Source of the DNA: Serratia sp. DD3
GTDB taxonomy: Bacteria; Pseudomonadota; Gammaproteobacteria; Enterobacterales; Enterobacteriaceae
Assembly: GCF_000496755.2 (NCBI RefSeq)
Contig: NZ_AYKS02000015.1
Span: 19,051 to 83,050 of the forward strand
Direction of reading: 5' to 3'
DNA length: 64,000 nucleotides
Below, one piece after another: positions 47,866 to 58,781 of the stretch. Below the pieces are notes generated by a model. The model was not told the DNA's origin and did no database searches. It was given only the letters and a program-made list of their open reading frames with translations. The first letter of the stretch is position 1; every line of letters starts with the position of its first letter. Both the position numbers and the translations under genes were made by a program.

Positions 47866-48792
47866 ATGATGGATTATGCACTGGAAATAGCGCAGTTGAC
47901 CAAAACTTATGCCGGTGGCGTAAAGGCATTGCGCGGTATTGATCTCAAGGTAGAGGCAGGGGATTTTTATGCTCTGTTAGGACCCAATGGTGCTGGGAAA
48001 TCAACCACCATTGGGATTATTAGTTCGCTGGTCAACAAAACGTCAGGCACTGTGCGGGTGTTCGGCTACGATATTGACAAAGATATTGTCAATGCCAAGC
48101 GTCAGCTTGGGCTGGTGCCGCAAGAATTCAATTTCAACCCGTTTGAGACGGTATTTCAGATTGTCGCCAATCAGGCCGGTTACTATGGTGTTGAACGTCG
48201 CGAGGCCCATGCACGGGCAGAAAAATATCTTAACCAGCTCGATTTATGGGATAAGCGTAACGTGCGGGCTCGTATGCTTTCTGGTGGTATGAAGCGCCGC
48301 CTGATGATTGCTCGTGCCTTGATGCACCAACCAAAATTATTGATCCTCGACGAACCCACTGCCGGGGTGGATATTGAGTTGCGCCGTTCGATGTGGGTTT
48401 TTTTGAAAGAGCTGAATGCGCAAGGCACCACGATTATTCTGACTACACACTATCTGGAAGAAGCGGAAATGCTGTGCCGAAACATTGGCATTATTCAGCA
48501 TGGCGAATTGGTGGAAAACACTTCAATGAAAGGGCTACTGTCGAAGCTCAAGTCAGAAACCTTCATTCTTGATTTGGCAGCCAAAAGTCCATTACCTAAG
48601 TTGGAGGGGTACCAAAGCCGTTTGATTGACACCTCGACGCTTGAAGTAGAAGTGATGCGTGAACAAGGTTTGAACTCGCTGTTTAGCCAATTGAGTGCCC
48701 AAGGGGTACAGGTGCTGAGTATGCGAAACAAGGCTAACCGGTTGGAAGAGCTATTCGTCAAACTGGTGAATAGCCATGGAGAAACAGCATGA
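47866..48792 (+). CDS. yadG: ABC transporter ATPase YadG
   Basis: This 308-aa ATP-binding subunit has Walker A GPNGAGKST, Q-loop LVPQEFNF, signature LSGGMKRRL, Walker B LLILDEPTAG and the switch His in LTTHYLEEA. It pairs with the YadH permease, whose start overlaps its stop by 4 bp (ATGA). The transported substrate is unknown. Either of two adjacent ATGs (47866, 47869) can be the start. Confidence 0.95.
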   Translation: MMDYALEIAQLTKTYAGGVKALRGIDLKVEAGDFYALLGPNGAGKSTTIGIISSLVNKTSGTVRVFGYDIDKDIVNAKRQLGLVPQEFNFNPFETVFQIVANQAGYYGVERREAHARAEKYLNQLDLWDKRNVRARMLSGGMKRRLMIARALMHQPKLLILDEPTAGVDIELRRSMWVFLKELNAQGTTIILTTHYLEEAEMLCRNIGIIQHGELVENTSMKGLLSKLKSETFILDLAAKSPLPKLEGYQSRLIDTSTLEVEVMREQGLNSLFSQLSAQGVQVLSMRNKANRLEELFVKLVNSHGETA

Positions 48793-49559
48793 TGCATTTG
48801 TATTGGGTGGCTTTGAAGAGTATCTGGGCGAAAGAGATTAACCGTTTTACCCGTATCTGGGTCCAGACGCTGGTTCCTCCGGTGATCACCATGACGTTGT
48901 ACTTTATTATTTTTGGCAACCTGATTGGTGCGCGAATTGGCGAGATGCATGGCTTTGATTATATGCAGTTTATTGTTCCAGGGCTGATTATGATGGCGGT
49001 GATTACCAATTCCTATGCCAATGTGGCTGCATCGTTTTTCAGTGCCAAGTTTCAGCGTAATATTGAAGAACTCCTGGTCGCACCTGTACCGACTCATATC
49101 ATGATTGCCGGTTATGTGGGGGGCGGCGTGGCCAGAGGTATCTGTGTGGGTATCTTGGTCACCGCCATTTCATTGTTTTTTGTTCCCTTGCAGGTACATG
49201 CTTGGTGGGTGATTGCCGTGACACTGTTATTGACGGCGATCCTGTTCTCACTGGGGGGACTACTGAATGCCATATATGCCACTACCTTTGATGATATCAG
49301 CCTGATCCCGACTTTTGTGCTGACACCCTTGACCTATCTGGGGGGCGTCTTTTATTCGTTGACACTGCTGCCGCCGGTTTGGCAAATGGTCTCCAAATTG
49401 AACCCGATTGTGTATATGATCAGTGGATTTCGCTTCGGTTTTCTTGGCATTGCCGATGTTCCTTTAGCGCTGACCATGGCGGTGCTGGTAGCTTTTATCG
49501 TGGTGTTTTATGGGTTGGCCTGGTATCTGATTGAGCGTGGCAAAGGTCTACGCACTTGA
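48789..49559 (+). CDS. yadH: ABC-2 type permease YadH
   Basis: This 256-aa inner-membrane ABC-2 permease has about six helices. It shows the family stretch GFDYMQFIVPGLIMMAVITNSYANV and the C-terminal PLTYLGGVFYSL and LNPIVYMISGFRFGFLG. It forms an exporter-type pair with YadG by overlap and synteny. A GGGCAGAC / GTCTGCCC hairpin lies near 49620-49642, after the gene. Confidence 0.95.
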   Translation: MMHLYWVALKSIWAKEINRFTRIWVQTLVPPVITMTLYFIIFGNLIGARIGEMHGFDYMQFIVPGLIMMAVITNSYANVAASFFSAKFQRNIEELLVAPVPTHIMIAGYVGGGVARGICVGILVTAISLFFVPLQVHAWWVIAVTLLLTAILFSLGGLLNAIYATTFDDISLIPTFVLTPLTYLGGVFYSLTLLPPVWQMVSKLNPIVYMISGFRFGFLGIADVPLALTMAVLVAFIVVFYGLAWYLIERGKGLRT

Positions 49560-49806
49560 TGTAGCCATTGAGGTTGCCGGGCGTATTAGCAGCGCCACTG
49601 ACTCCTTACTTTCCCCAAGCGGGCAGACCTGCGCGTCTGCCCTGTACACATAAAGACATATTCTTTTGTTACCTGATACCATTGTTAACTGTTTGTAACT
49701 TTAATTTATCAGGTCGCCGTATGACCAGAATAAGCACTTTCTACCTGTGATTTAAATCATGTTATGCTAGCGCACTTTTATCGGGGATTAGTAAGTAGAA
49801 CAAACC

Positions 49807-51228
49807 ATGCAGTCTCAACATAGAATAATCGCAGGATTACTCGGTATTGTTATATCGTTGCTGGTGCCAACTGCCGCGGCGGTGGTGGTGTCGCAAGACA
49901 GTACGGTCAAAACCGAGTACATGGAAGCAGAACGAGACAGCGAAATGTATTCGTTGGTGGGCGAACAGGTCATTCCAGTAGGGCAAGTGAAGCAAGGTCA
50001 ACTGCTCCAGGTGTTCCGTGCAGATGCGCAATATTATGAGTTCAAATTTGGGCATGGTACCGGTTTTATTGATAAAGCCAATGTTCGCCCGATCATTAAA
50101 TCACGTCAGGTGAAGGATGACTCAAAGGAACTGAGCAAACAGCCCGCGAATCCACAACATTTGATTACTCAGCGGCCAACCCAGGTTTATTCTACTCCGG
50201 ATGCTCAAAGTAAAGTGTTTGCTGTACTGGAAGAGAATCTGCGTTATCCGATTATTGGTAAACTGAAAGACCGGATGCATAACACTTGGTTTGAAGTTAA
50301 CATTGGCGATCGTCTGGGTTTTATCAGGGCGCAGGATAGCGAGATTGACAATGGTATCCCGGTGTTGACCTATCACCACATGTTGAAAAATGAAGAGAAC
50401 AAACGTTTTCGGAATACGTCAACCACCACCTCTGATGCGGCATTTAGTAATCAGATGGCGTATCTGAAACAGGCTGGCTATGACACTATCACCTTGTATC
50501 AACTGGAAGCTTATCTGAATAATCAGATCAATCTACCTGCTAAGGTTGTGGTGCTGACCTTTGATGATGGTTTGAAATCGGTTTATCGCTATGCCTATCC
50601 AGTACTGAAGGCGAACGGTTTACAGGCAACAACATTTGTTATCTCTTCACGTATCAAGCGCCATCCACAGCAGTGGAACGCAGATACATTGCAGTTTATG
50701 AGTATTTCTGAATTACAAGAAATTCAGGATGTTTTTGATATTCAATCGCATACCCATTTCCTGCATCGTACCGATGGCAAGCACCGGCCCATTTTGCTGA
50801 GTCGTTCGCTACATAATATTCGGGTTGACTTTGAGCGTTCAAGAAGGGCGTTGGAACAGTTTAACCCGAAAATCTATTATCTCGCTTACCCATTTGGCGG
50901 CTATAACCAGGATGCGGTCGAGGCAGCAAAAGAAGCAGGGCTGCATCTGGCGTTTTCGACGGTAAAAGGCAAAGTGAAGCCAGGGGATAATATTTATACT
51001 TTGAAACGGTTATATATCCTACGCACCGACTCTATTCCTTCGATGGCAGAGCGAGTTGCCAACACGCGGGAATCCTTATCGACACCGTTGTACCCAAGTT
51101 TATCCAGTTTGTCGTTAGATCATGGTGACGGGAAATCTCAGGAGTCAGTTGACCTAATGGATTTCTGGGGGCAGTTTGCCTCATTGATGATGCTCGGTCA
51201 GATGCAAATGTTTATTCAACCCGGGTGA
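49807..51228 (+). CDS. yadE: Exported NodB-type polysaccharide deacetylase (YadE locus)
   Basis: This 473-aa protein has an N-terminal signal/anchor (residues about 8-25). An SH3-like region follows (about 35-175), with repeated short beta motifs such as GTGFIDKANVRP and RLGFIRAQDSE. A NodB deacetylase domain begins at GIPVLTYHHML, with the metal/catalytic motif LTFDDGLKSVY, the zinc histidines of IQSHTHFLH, and YLAYPFGGYN. The symbol is given by position between yadGH and panD; E. coli YadE is shorter (about 409 aa), so the N-terminal part may differ. It probably acts on envelope polysaccharide or peptidoglycan; the substrate is not known. Confidence 0.85.
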   Translation: MQSQHRIIAGLLGIVISLLVPTAAAVVVSQDSTVKTEYMEAERDSEMYSLVGEQVIPVGQVKQGQLLQVFRADAQYYEFKFGHGTGFIDKANVRPIIKSRQVKDDSKELSKQPANPQHLITQRPTQVYSTPDAQSKVFAVLEENLRYPIIGKLKDRMHNTWFEVNIGDRLGFIRAQDSEIDNGIPVLTYHHMLKNEENKRFRNTSTTTSDAAFSNQMAYLKQAGYDTITLYQLEAYLNNQINLPAKVVVLTFDDGLKSVYRYAYPVLKANGLQATTFVISSRIKRHPQQWNADTLQFMSISELQEIQDVFDIQSHTHFLHRTDGKHRPILLSRSLHNIRVDFERSRRALEQFNPKIYYLAYPFGGYNQDAVEAAKEAGLHLAFSTVKGKVKPGDNIYTLKRLYILRTDSIPSMAERVANTRESLSTPLYPSLSSLSLDHGDGKSQESVDLMDFWGQFASLMMLGQMQMFIQPG

Positions 51229-51250
51229 GTCGGCTGGGGTATGGAAGATA

Positions 51251-51283
51251 AAAAACGGGCGATCTACGCGCCCGGTTTTTTTA
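51251..51283. terminator. Bidirectional terminator between yadE and panD
   Basis: CGGGCG / CGCCCG stem flanked by AAAAAA on the left and TTTTTTT on the right, between convergent genes. Confidence 0.85.
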
Positions 51284-51664
51284 TCAGGCAACCTGCACAG
51301 GAACGGCTTTCGCCTGGCGTTGCAGAAGGTTATCGCCCTCAAAATAGGCGACTTTCGGATGGTGCTGACGCGCATCGGCATCACTCATCTGCACATAGGA
51401 ACAGATGATCAGTTTGTCACCGACACAGGCACAGCGCGCAGCCGCACCATTGACCGATATAATGCGTGAACCGCGTTCAGCAGCGATGGCATAGGTGGAA
51501 AAACGCTGACCGTTATCAACGTTGTAAATATCAATCGCTTCATATTCCAGAATCCCTGCCGCTTCCAGAAAGTCCTGATCGATGGCGCAGGAACCCTCAT
51601 AATGCAAGTCAGCCTGAGTCACTTTTACCCGATGCAGTTTGCCTTGCAACATAGTACGTATCAT
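51284..51664 (-). CDS. panD: Aspartate 1-decarboxylase proenzyme
   Basis: PanD makes beta-alanine for pantothenate from aspartate. It is 126 aa, as in E. coli. The self-cleavage site Gly24-Ser25 is in HYEGSCAID; Lys9 and Tyr58-type residues of the family are in place ([32 protein letters not shown]). It is on the same strand as panC and panB, 138 bp downstream of panC. Confidence 0.98.
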   Translation of the reverse strand: MIRTMLQGKLHRVKVTQADLHYEGSCAIDQDFLEAAGILEYEAIDIYNVDNGQRFSTYAIAAERGSRIISVNGAAARCACVGDKLIICSYVQMSDADARQHHPKVAYFEGDNLLQRQAKAVPVQVA

Positions 51665-51802
51665 AGCGTTACCTAACTGAATATCGGCTTTTCAGCCAAC
51701 TGGATTGAAATCTGACTCTGCTTGCGGGTCACTTCAGCAATAAACAGGCTCAGTCTACTGCCAATGAAGTCACCACGGCAACCGTGTTCTATAAAGGGCT
51801 TA

Positions 51803-52654
51803 TTACGACAGGTCGACCTGTTGATTATCGATCAAGCGCGCTTTACCCAGCCAGGCAGCCATTAATATGACTGCATGGCGGCTCTCTATACCTAATGGTT
51901 GCAGCGTGTCGGCATCACGGATAAATAATTCATCAGGGGTAAAGCCAGCAGTGCGCAGCCTTTCCGCTGCCTGCCCAAGTAATTTATCCACATGGCGCTC
52001 ACCATGGCTGAGTTGCTCTGCTATGCCATGCATAATCATGCTTAACTGCGGTGAAATTTTGCGCTCTTCGGCATTGAGGTAGCCATTGCGTGAACTGAGT
52101 GCCAACCCATCTTTGGCGCGCACTGTGGGTACACCAATAATGTCAATATCGTACCCCATGTCCTCGACCATCTTGCGGATCAGTGCCAGTTGCTGGTAAT
52201 CCTTCTCGCCAAAGCAGGCCAGATGAGGTTGAACCAGATTAAACAATTTACTGACCACGGTAGCTACACCACGGAAATGCCCTGGACGGCTGGCACCTTC
52301 AAGGATGGTGGAAATACCAGGAACATCGACACTGGTTTGCTGATCCAATCCTTGTGGGTAAATTTCTGCTGGTGATGGGGCGAATATCAGATCAACATTA
52401 CGGTGAGTGAGTTTTTCACTATCCTCTTGCAGTGTGCGTGGGTAGCGAGCCAAATCATCAGGGCGATCGAATTGCATCGGGTTAACGAAAATAGTCACAA
52501 CCACAACATCGGCACGAGCACGAGCCTCATCAACCAACGTCATGTGGCCTTCATGCAAGTTTCCCATGGTGGGGACCAGTGCGATGCGCTTGCCTTCTTG
52601 CCGCCAGCGGCGGATTTGTTGGCGTAGCAATGGCAGAGTTTCGACAATTACCAT
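51803..52654 (-). CDS. panC: Pantothenate synthetase
   Basis: PanC condenses pantoate with beta-alanine using ATP. It has 283 aa. The nucleotidyl-transferase signatures are [49 protein letters not shown] and [19 protein letters not shown] ribosome-binding site precedes the ATG. It lies 62 bp after panB. Confidence 0.98.
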   Translation of the reverse strand: MVIVETLPLLRQQIRRWRQEGKRIALVPTMGNLHEGHMTLVDEARARADVVVVTIFVNPMQFDRPDDLARYPRTLQEDSEKLTHRNVDLIFAPSPAEIYPQGLDQQTSVDVPGISTILEGASRPGHFRGVATVVSKLFNLVQPHLACFGEKDYQQLALIRKMVEDMGYDIDIIGVPTVRAKDGLALSSRNGYLNAEERKISPQLSMIMHGIAEQLSHGERHVDKLLGQAAERLRTAGFTPDELFIRDADTLQPLGIESRHAVILMAAWLGKARLIDNQQVDLS

Positions 52655-52716
52655 TCCATAACTCCTGGAGTTTCAATCAATCTTTCAAACAATCATTCAT
52701 TCAAGCAATGACAAAA

Positions 52717-53517
52717 TTAGTTGAACGAGTGCTCTTCTGCAGGATAGACACCTTGTTCAACTTCCTGAATATAGCGTTGTACTGCACTGCGGATATCACC
52801 ACTCTGTGCCAGAAAGTTTTTGGCAAATTTTGGAATATGGCCACTGGTGATCCCTAAGGCGTCATGCATGACCAGAATTTGACCATCGGTAGCATTACCG
52901 GCACCAATGCCAATTACCGGGATAGACAAGGCTTCTGTCACCTTCCGCGCCAGTTCGCTCGGAACGCACTCCAGTACCAGTAGTTGCATGCCAGCCTGCT
53001 CCAGGCTTTTGGCATCCGCCAACAGTTGGTTTGCCGTGGCTTCCTCGCGCCCTTGCACTTTATAACCACCGAACAGGTTGACCGATTGCGGTGTCAGCCC
53101 GAGATGACCACAAACCGGAACAGCACGTTCTGTCAGCATTTTTACGGTATCAATCAGCCAATTGCCCCCTTCCAGTTTGATCATATTAGCCCCGGCACGC
53201 ATCAGTTCTGCCGCACTGTGGCAGGTTTGTTCAGGGGTAGCGTAACTCATGAAAGGAAGGTCAGCCAATAACAGGCAGGCTGGTGCGCCACGACGCACCG
53301 CACGAGTATGATAGGCGATGTCGGCGACGGTAACGGGGAGTGTGGAGTCATGCCCTTGTAGTGTCATCCCTAACGAGTCACCAACCAACATCACTTTAAT
53401 GCCTTGTTGCTCGAATAATTGGGCAAAACTGGCATCGTAAGCCGTTATGGTGGCAAATTTGTGCTTTTGCTGTTTCCACTGGCGTAAGTGGCTCACGGTG
53501 GTGGGTTTCACGATCAT
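52717..53517 (-). CDS. panB: Ketopantoate hydroxymethyltransferase
   Basis: PanB is the first committed pantothenate enzyme, moving a hydroxymethyl group from methylene-THF to ketoisovalerate. It has 266 aa. Metal and substrate motifs are [38 protein letters not shown] and [22 protein letters not shown]. The adjacent folK also serves folate synthesis, as in E. coli. Confidence 0.98.
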   Translation of the reverse strand: MIVKPTTVSHLRQWKQQKHKFATITAYDASFAQLFEQQGIKVMLVGDSLGMTLQGHDSTLPVTVADIAYHTRAVRRGAPACLLLADLPFMSYATPEQTCHSAAELMRAGANMIKLEGGNWLIDTVKMLTERAVPVCGHLGLTPQSVNLFGGYKVQGREEATANQLLADAKSLEQAGMQLLVLECVPSELARKVTEALSIPVIGIGAGNATDGQILVMHDALGITSGHIPKFAKNFLAQSGDIRSAVQRYIQEVEQGVYPAEEHSFN

Positions 53518-53666
53518 CTCTCCAAAGAATAGCCGTACAATTTATCCCCAGCGCCATGCAGGTGGTAAGCGGGGGGCGGAATGCTGGGGTATATTGACAC
53601 CACCTTAGGTATATACAGTGGTGAGGTGGCCGACGTTCCTCTAGGGTTGTTTCAGCAGGCAGGTGA

Positions 53667-54146
53667 TTACCATAACGTCATGCCGTTTTTAGGTACAGGT
53701 TTCAGGCAGTCTGCCAGGCTTTCACCATCCGGCAACACCAGATTTGGCGCAATATCCGCCAGCGGATAGAGCACAAATTCACGCTGTTTCAGGCCATAGT
53801 GCGGTACGGTTAAGCGCTCGGTATTAATCACCTGGTCATCATATAACAGGATGTCCAGGTCCAGTGTGCGTGGCCCCCAGCGCTCATCTTTGCGGACCCG
53901 CCCTTGGTCGCGCTCTATCGCTTGAGTGTGATCAAGCAATTGTGCTGCGGATAACAGCGTATCCAGTGCCACCACCGCATTAAGAAAATCCGGCTGGTTT
54001 TGTGGCCCCAGCGGCTTGCTACGGTAGAACGGCGAGCAAAGGATGCGCTGGGTCTGTGGTAGATGATCCAATGCTGCCAGTGCGTTATTTATCTGCTCAA
54101 TGGGATGCGCCAAGTTGCTCCCAAGAGCGATATAAACGCGTACCAT
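53667..54146 (-). CDS. folK: 6-hydroxymethyl-dihydropterin pyrophosphokinase
   Basis: FolK pyrophosphorylates hydroxymethyl-dihydropterin in folate synthesis. It has 159 aa. Signatures are YIALGSNLAHPIEQINNAL and RVRKDERWGPRTLDLDILLYDDQ. Its ATG overlaps the pcnB stop by one base (TAATG), so its translation is coupled to pcnB. Confidence 0.97.
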   Translation of the reverse strand: MVRVYIALGSNLAHPIEQINNALAALDHLPQTQRILCSPFYRSKPLGPQNQPDFLNAVVALDTLLSAAQLLDHTQAIERDQGRVRKDERWGPRTLDLDILLYDDQVINTERLTVPHYGLKQREFVLYPLADIAPNLVLPDGESLADCLKPVPKNGMTLW

Positions 54147-55693
54147 TATACTTCCTCTTTACGTGGGGAGCGGTTACGCGGGCGGCGCTGACGCGTTCTG
54201 CGTGGTGCCGGGTCTTCCCCCAACGTGCTCACCATATTTTTCTGCTGTGCCGCTGTAGCTTCCTGGAAGTCGCCCCACCATTTGACCAAGCGCAGCATCT
54301 CGGCATTGTTTTCCACTTCGGCGCGCAGTGCCAGCAAATCGTAAGCGGCGCGGAATTTGGGGTGTTCCATCAGCTTATAGGCACGTTTGCCTTGACGGCG
54401 GGACAAGCGTAATTGCAACTGCCAGATATCCCGCACTAATGTGGTGATCCGCTTGGGAATCGCTAATGAACGACACTCTTCATCCAGCACATCATTCATT
54501 GCCAGTGCAAAGGCATCATAATAGGTCAGCCCACTCTCCTGAACCAGCTTCTGTGCGTGTTCCAGCAGTGGGTACCACAACATGGCAGCAAACAGGAAAG
54601 CCGGGTTGACACGCAGACCGTTTTGCAAACGGTGATCGGTATTTTTCAGTACCTGCACCAGAATGCGTTCCATTGGCGTATCCTGGTCTGGCGTGAAGTG
54701 GCGCGCAATTAGTGGGAACAGCGGCTGGAACAGCTGATATTCACACAGTTTGAGGTAGGTTTGATAACCACTCCCGGTCTGCAATAATTTCAGCGATTCT
54801 TCAAACAGACGAGCTGGCGGGATCTCGCTTAGTAATGAAGCTAGCCGAGGGATTGGCTCGGCAGTTTCTTTGCTGAGGGTCATGTCCAGTTTGGCGGCAA
54901 AGCGTACCGCACGTAGCATCCGCACCGGGTCTTCACGATAGCGGGTTTCTGGATCGCCGATCAAGCGGATGACACCTTGTTGCAGATCGTTCAGGCCACC
55001 GACGTAATCGCGCACGGTAAAATCCGCAATGCCGTAATACAGGCTATTGATGGTGAAGTCGCGGCGCTGGGCATCTTCTTCAATAGAACCAAAAATATTG
55101 TCGCGCAGCAACATGCCACTCTGCGCTTGTTGCGAAGAGTTCTTGTCTGACTCTTGATGCTGTTCGTGATGGCCACGGAAGGTGGCAACTTCGATAGTTT
55201 CTGGCCCAAACATCACATGTGCCAGCCGGAAACGGCGGCCAACCAGACGGCAATTACGGAATAATTTGCGTACCTGATCCGGGGTAGCATTGGTGGTAAT
55301 GTCGAAATCTTTGGGCTTTTTGCCAAGCAATAGATCGCGTACACCACCACCGACCAGATAGGCTTCATAGCCGGATTTGTTCAGACGGTATAGCACCTTC
55401 AGGGCATTATCACTGATGTCTTTACGTGAAATCGAATGCTGATCACGCGGGATCACGGTGATTGAGCGTGCGTCTGCTGTGGTCGGCAATGGCGCACGCT
55501 TGCGCGCTGCCGGACGGCGGGCAGGGTTATGGGCGCCGCTGGTAGCAGAGCGGGGTGATTGTTTCGCCGGTTGTTCTACGGGGGCGAGTTCCTCGCGAGT
55601 TGGGGCTTGCTCGCTGTCCCGCGCATTATCGCGGTTCAATTTGTCATCGCGGATAAGCACCTTACGGCAGAAATTGGCTACTCGGGTAAAAAT
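54146..55693 (-). CDS. pcnB: Poly(A) polymerase I, AUU start codon
   Basis: PcnB adds poly(A) tails to RNA and promotes decay. The usual ATG/GTG search gives a start at 55660, but the conserved N-terminus [12 protein letters not shown] is encoded upstream in the same frame, and its initiator position is ATT (55691-55693 on the plus strand as AAT). GAGG lies at ribosome-binding distance. E. coli pcnB is a known AUU-initiated gene with the same N-terminus, so I use that start, giving 515 aa. Polymerase motifs: [19 protein letters not shown], the RNA-binding RRFRLAHV, and [13 protein letters not shown]. The C-terminus is very basic. It is followed by folK with a one-base overlap. Confidence 0.93.
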   Translation of the reverse strand: MFTRVANFCRKVLIRDDKLNRDNARDSEQAPTREELAPVEQPAKQSPRSATSGAHNPARRPAARKRAPLPTTADARSITVIPRDQHSISRKDISDNALKVLYRLNKSGYEAYLVGGGVRDLLLGKKPKDFDITTNATPDQVRKLFRNCRLVGRRFRLAHVMFGPETIEVATFRGHHEQHQESDKNSSQQAQSGMLLRDNIFGSIEEDAQRRDFTINSLYYGIADFTVRDYVGGLNDLQQGVIRLIGDPETRYREDPVRMLRAVRFAAKLDMTLSKETAEPIPRLASLLSEIPPARLFEESLKLLQTGSGYQTYLKLCEYQLFQPLFPLIARHFTPDQDTPMERILVQVLKNTDHRLQNGLRVNPAFLFAAMLWYPLLEHAQKLVQESGLTYYDAFALAMNDVLDEECRSLAIPKRITTLVRDIWQLQLRLSRRQGKRAYKLMEHPKFRAAYDLLALRAEVENNAEMLRLVKWWGDFQEATAAQQKNMVSTLGEDPAPRRTRQRRPRNRSPRKEEV

Positions 55694-55815
55694 AGTACAC
55701 CTCGATAGTGACGGATAAAAAAGTGCTAATTAAAAACAGCGGCTAATAATAGCTCACCATGGCGTCTTTGAGAATGCTGTTGTGATTTTACTCACTATAT
55801 TGACGTCTGTTACCA

Positions 55816-56706
55816 CTACAATGAATCTGGGGTGAGATGAATAGCCCGTTGGCGTGGTACATTTTCTAAGCACCAATGTTGCACAGCCCAGTTCAATAAT
55901 AACGACAGGCTCAGATCTTGCCAGCTTTCTGGCTGTGGTTGCTGGAGAAACTTGAGGGCCTTAATCAGCGTCGGGCGTGGGTCACCACTGGGTAGCGCCG
56001 GTGCTTGATTTTGTTTCGACAGCTTGATCCCATGATGGCCTAATGCCAATGGCAAATGAATATAGTGCGGAACCGGGGCTTGTAACTGCTGGTATAGCGC
56101 AATTTGGCGCACGGTGGGGGCGATCAGGTCGGCACCACGAACGATTTCGGTCACCCCTTGAAAATGGTCGTCGATCACCACAGCCAGATTATAGGCAAAC
56201 AGGTCATCACGGCGGCGAATGATAAAATCTTCTTCTGCCAAGGCGGGGTCAGCCTGTAATTCCCCCTGCAACCGATCGTTAAAGGTATAGATCGGGTTTG
56301 ATTGTCGCAAACGGATTGCCGCACCTTGTGGGCCAAGTCGTAACTGACGGCAATGACCATCGTATAGTCCACCAAGCTGCTGGATACGCTGGCGTGTACA
56401 GGTACAGTAATAACTTGCTCCCTGTTGTTGTAAACAATCAAGGGTAGCTCGGTAGGCGTCGAGGCGTTGGGACTGATATAGCACCTGACCATCCCAGTGG
56501 AGGCCATAGTGTTCTAATGTCGTCAGGATGCGGTCAGCTGCACCAGCCACTTCCCGCGGAGGGTCGATATCTTCAATGCGTACCAGCCATTGCCCGTGTT
56601 GAGCACGAGCCTGAAGGTAGCTTCCCAGAGCGGCAATCAGCGAACCGAAATGCAGATCTCCAGAAGGCGATGGGGCAAAACGCCCCACATAGTGACTGTC
56701 TACCAT
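55816..56706 (-). CDS. gluQ: Glutamyl-Q tRNA(Asp) synthetase
   Basis: GluQ (YadB) glutamylates the queuosine in the anticodon of tRNA-Asp. It has 296 aa and lacks the anticodon-binding domain of GluRS. The class I signature appears as [21 protein letters not shown], and the KMSKS-like motif is KLSKQ. The zinc site is CTCTRQRI and YDGHC. It lies 72 bp after dksA, as in E. coli. Confidence 0.97.
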   Translation of the reverse strand: MVDSHYVGRFAPSPSGDLHFGSLIAALGSYLQARAQHGQWLVRIEDIDPPREVAGAADRILTTLEHYGLHWDGQVLYQSQRLDAYRATLDCLQQQGASYYCTCTRQRIQQLGGLYDGHCRQLRLGPQGAAIRLRQSNPIYTFNDRLQGELQADPALAEEDFIIRRRDDLFAYNLAVVIDDHFQGVTEIVRGADLIAPTVRQIALYQQLQAPVPHYIHLPLALGHHGIKLSKQNQAPALPSGDPRPTLIKALKFLQQPQPESWQDLSLSLLLNWAVQHWCLENVPRQRAIHLTPDSL

Positions 56707-56778
56707 AGCAGTAGGAAGCAGTGTCCTTTACTCGGTGTGGCGCGTATAGAGGCACGCGCCACAGGCGGTAATAACTGC

Positions 56779-57234
56779 TTAGCCAGCCATCTGCTTTTCA
56801 CGGATCTCGGCCAACGTCTTGCAATCGATGCACAAATCAGCAGTCGGACGCGCTTCAAGGCGACGAATGCCAATCTCCACGCCGCAAGATTCGCAGTAGC
56901 CGAAATCATCGTCTTCTACTTTCTTCAGCGTTTTCTCGATCTTTTTGATCAGTTTACGTTCACGGTCTCGGTTACGAAGTTCAAGGCTGAACTCTTCTTC
57001 CTGAGTTGCTCGGTCTGCTGGATCAGGGAAATTAGCTGCCTCTTCCTGCATATGTGAAACCGTGCGGTTAACTTCATCCCTAAGCTGGTTACGCCATGCA
57101 TCAAGAATGAGTCTGAAATGCGCCAACTGAGCGCTATTCATGTATTCTTCGCCCGGCTTCTCTTGGTACGGCTCCACCCCAGCGATGGCGAGAATGCTCA
57201 AGGACGAGGCTTTACGGGTTTGCCCTTCTTGCAT
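56779..57234 (-). CDS. dksA: RNA polymerase-binding transcription factor DksA
   Basis: DksA works with ppGpp at the RNA polymerase secondary channel. It is 151 aa, as in E. coli. The coiled-coil tip has the key Asp71 and Asp74 (PDPAD). The zinc finger uses Cys114, Cys117, Cys135 and Cys138 (CESCG, LCIDC). It lies between sfsA and gluQ on the same strand, with a 209-bp promoter region upstream. Confidence 0.98.
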   Translation of the reverse strand: MQEGQTRKASSLSILAIAGVEPYQEKPGEEYMNSAQLAHFRLILDAWRNQLRDEVNRTVSHMQEEAANFPDPADRATQEEEFSLELRNRDRERKLIKKIEKTLKKVEDDDFGYCESCGVEIGIRRLEARPTADLCIDCKTLAEIREKQMAG

Positions 57235-57443
57235 ATTGCTTCTCCTACATACACACGCACTATACCTTTATTACAACGATGTTCAGGTATATCGAATCCC
57301 CGAAGAGGGGAAAAACAGGCCGCTATAAATAACAGAAGGGAAGAGGGATGGCAATTATTCCTGTCGCCTACTTGACAATGCTGTGAAGGAAGGCGTAATC
57401 GACGCGGCCATCTGGTGGCAAAATTAATCACTGCCCGCACGCG

Positions 57444-58151
57444 CTAATCGATAAAAAACGGTAACTTATCACAGAGTGATAGACCGTCAGGTGATAATTT
57501 TGCCCCATAACAAATCACTTCCACTCCTGTCTGCTGAACTTGCTTAAGTAGTGCCGCATAATGCTTATCTATATGATGTGCCGGAGTCACCTGAGCGATA
57601 CCACTGTGCAACACCGCAAAAAACAGTACCGCCCGTTGACCTTGTTCAACCACGCTTTGCAACTCACGTAGATGTTTTTGTCCTCGGAGCGTAACAGCAT
57701 CTGGGAAATAACCACGATCATGTTGCAATAGTGTGACAGACTTGACTTCAATATAGCAGTTAACCCGGTTTTCTGCCTGTAATAACAAGTCGATACGGCT
57801 ATTTTCCGTACCATATTTTACTTCACTGCTGATTTTACAATAACCGGATAATTCAGTGATTATATTCTGTTCAATTGCTTCACGCACCAGCGTATTGGCA
57901 CGCAGCGTATTGACGCAGATCCAGTCACCTCCCTGCGTATGGGTGAGTTCCCAACTCTGGGGATATTTACGCTTGGCATTCTCTGATGTGGAGTACCAAA
58001 CCGTATCACCCGGTGTCGCACAGCCGGTCATCGCCCCGGTATTGGCACAGTGCAAGGTCAAGGTTTCGCCTGTTGGCGTAATCACATCAGCCAGAAAACG
58101 TTTATAACGCTTAATCAGTTGGGCAGATTTTAGCGGTGGGGTAAAAATCAT
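57444..58151 (-). CDS. sfsA: Sugar fermentation stimulation protein A
   Basis: This 235-aa protein binds nucleic acid through an N-terminal OB-like part and has a nuclease-like C-terminal fold. Signatures: [32 protein letters not shown], and [10 protein letters not shown]. Its start overlaps the thpR stop by 4 bp. The precise role is unsettled. Confidence 0.96.
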   Translation of the reverse strand: MIFTPPLKSAQLIKRYKRFLADVITPTGETLTLHCANTGAMTGCATPGDTVWYSTSENAKRKYPQSWELTHTQGGDWICVNTLRANTLVREAIEQNIITELSGYCKISSEVKYGTENSRIDLLLQAENRVNCYIEVKSVTLLQHDRGYFPDAVTLRGQKHLRELQSVVEQGQRAVLFFAVLHSGIAQVTPAHHIDKHYAALLKQVQQTGVEVICYGAKLSPDGLSLCDKLPFFID

Positions 58152-58690
58152 GTTTTATCCTGTTGGTTGAGTGTCCACTGCTCAAGTTCATGGTAGCGGG
58201 TACGACCTTGTTCAAACACCGATTGATAGAGCGAGAAATGACGGGCATCAAAATGCCAACCCGGCGTGCCCGGGGGAAGAACCAGCGGTTTAGTCGCCGC
58301 CCGCAGTAACGTGATATGGGGGTGAAACGGTAATGGGCTCTGATAGCAACCACTGCGGGCCGCCTGCGAGCGGAGTAAGGCCGCCAACTGCAACAGGGCG
58401 CGTGGTGCCTGCTTGGTGCCAAGCCAGACGATACCCGGGCGCGGCCAGTGACCGAGGTCATCAAGGCAGAGCTGAAAGCCAGCTTGCACTATGCGTCCGG
58501 CCAGCGCTTTTAATGCTCGCTCTTTCTGCTCACTAAGCTCGCCCAGAAATGCCAGGGTCAGATGTAGGTTGGCAGCAGCAACCGGGCGGCCATCTTCGGG
58601 AGCGAAGGCAGTGGCACGCCAGCGTATCACCTGTTGTTGCAGGGCATCAGGTAACGGAAGTGCAAAGAACAAGCGGCGTGAACTGGACAT
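58148..58690 (-). CDS. thpR: RNA 2',3'-cyclic phosphodiesterase (LigT-type)
   Basis: This 180-aa 2H phosphoesterase has the two catalytic HxTx motifs, HLTLAFLGE and HPHITLLRA. The family opens 2',3'-cyclic phosphates and can join 2'-5' RNA in vitro. It is translationally coupled to sfsA by a 4-bp overlap and is divergent from hrpB. Confidence 0.96.
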   Translation of the reverse strand: MSSSRRLFFALPLPDALQQQVIRWRATAFAPEDGRPVAAANLHLTLAFLGELSEQKERALKALAGRIVQAGFQLCLDDLGHWPRPGIVWLGTKQAPRALLQLAALLRSQAARSGCYQSPLPFHPHITLLRAATKPLVLPPGTPGWHFDARHFSLYQSVFEQGRTRYHELEQWTLNQQDKT

Positions 58691-58781
58691 GTAACCCCGG
58701 TAAGTGAATTAAACGCTGAGGGTAATGCTACAATGGGAGTCATTCATTAACTACCCCACGAACCACTCCACGGAGAATTTA

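Noticed and set aside
53581..53769. 62-codon ORF between panB and folK
   Set aside because: It overlaps the end of folK in antisense and lacks any supporting signal.
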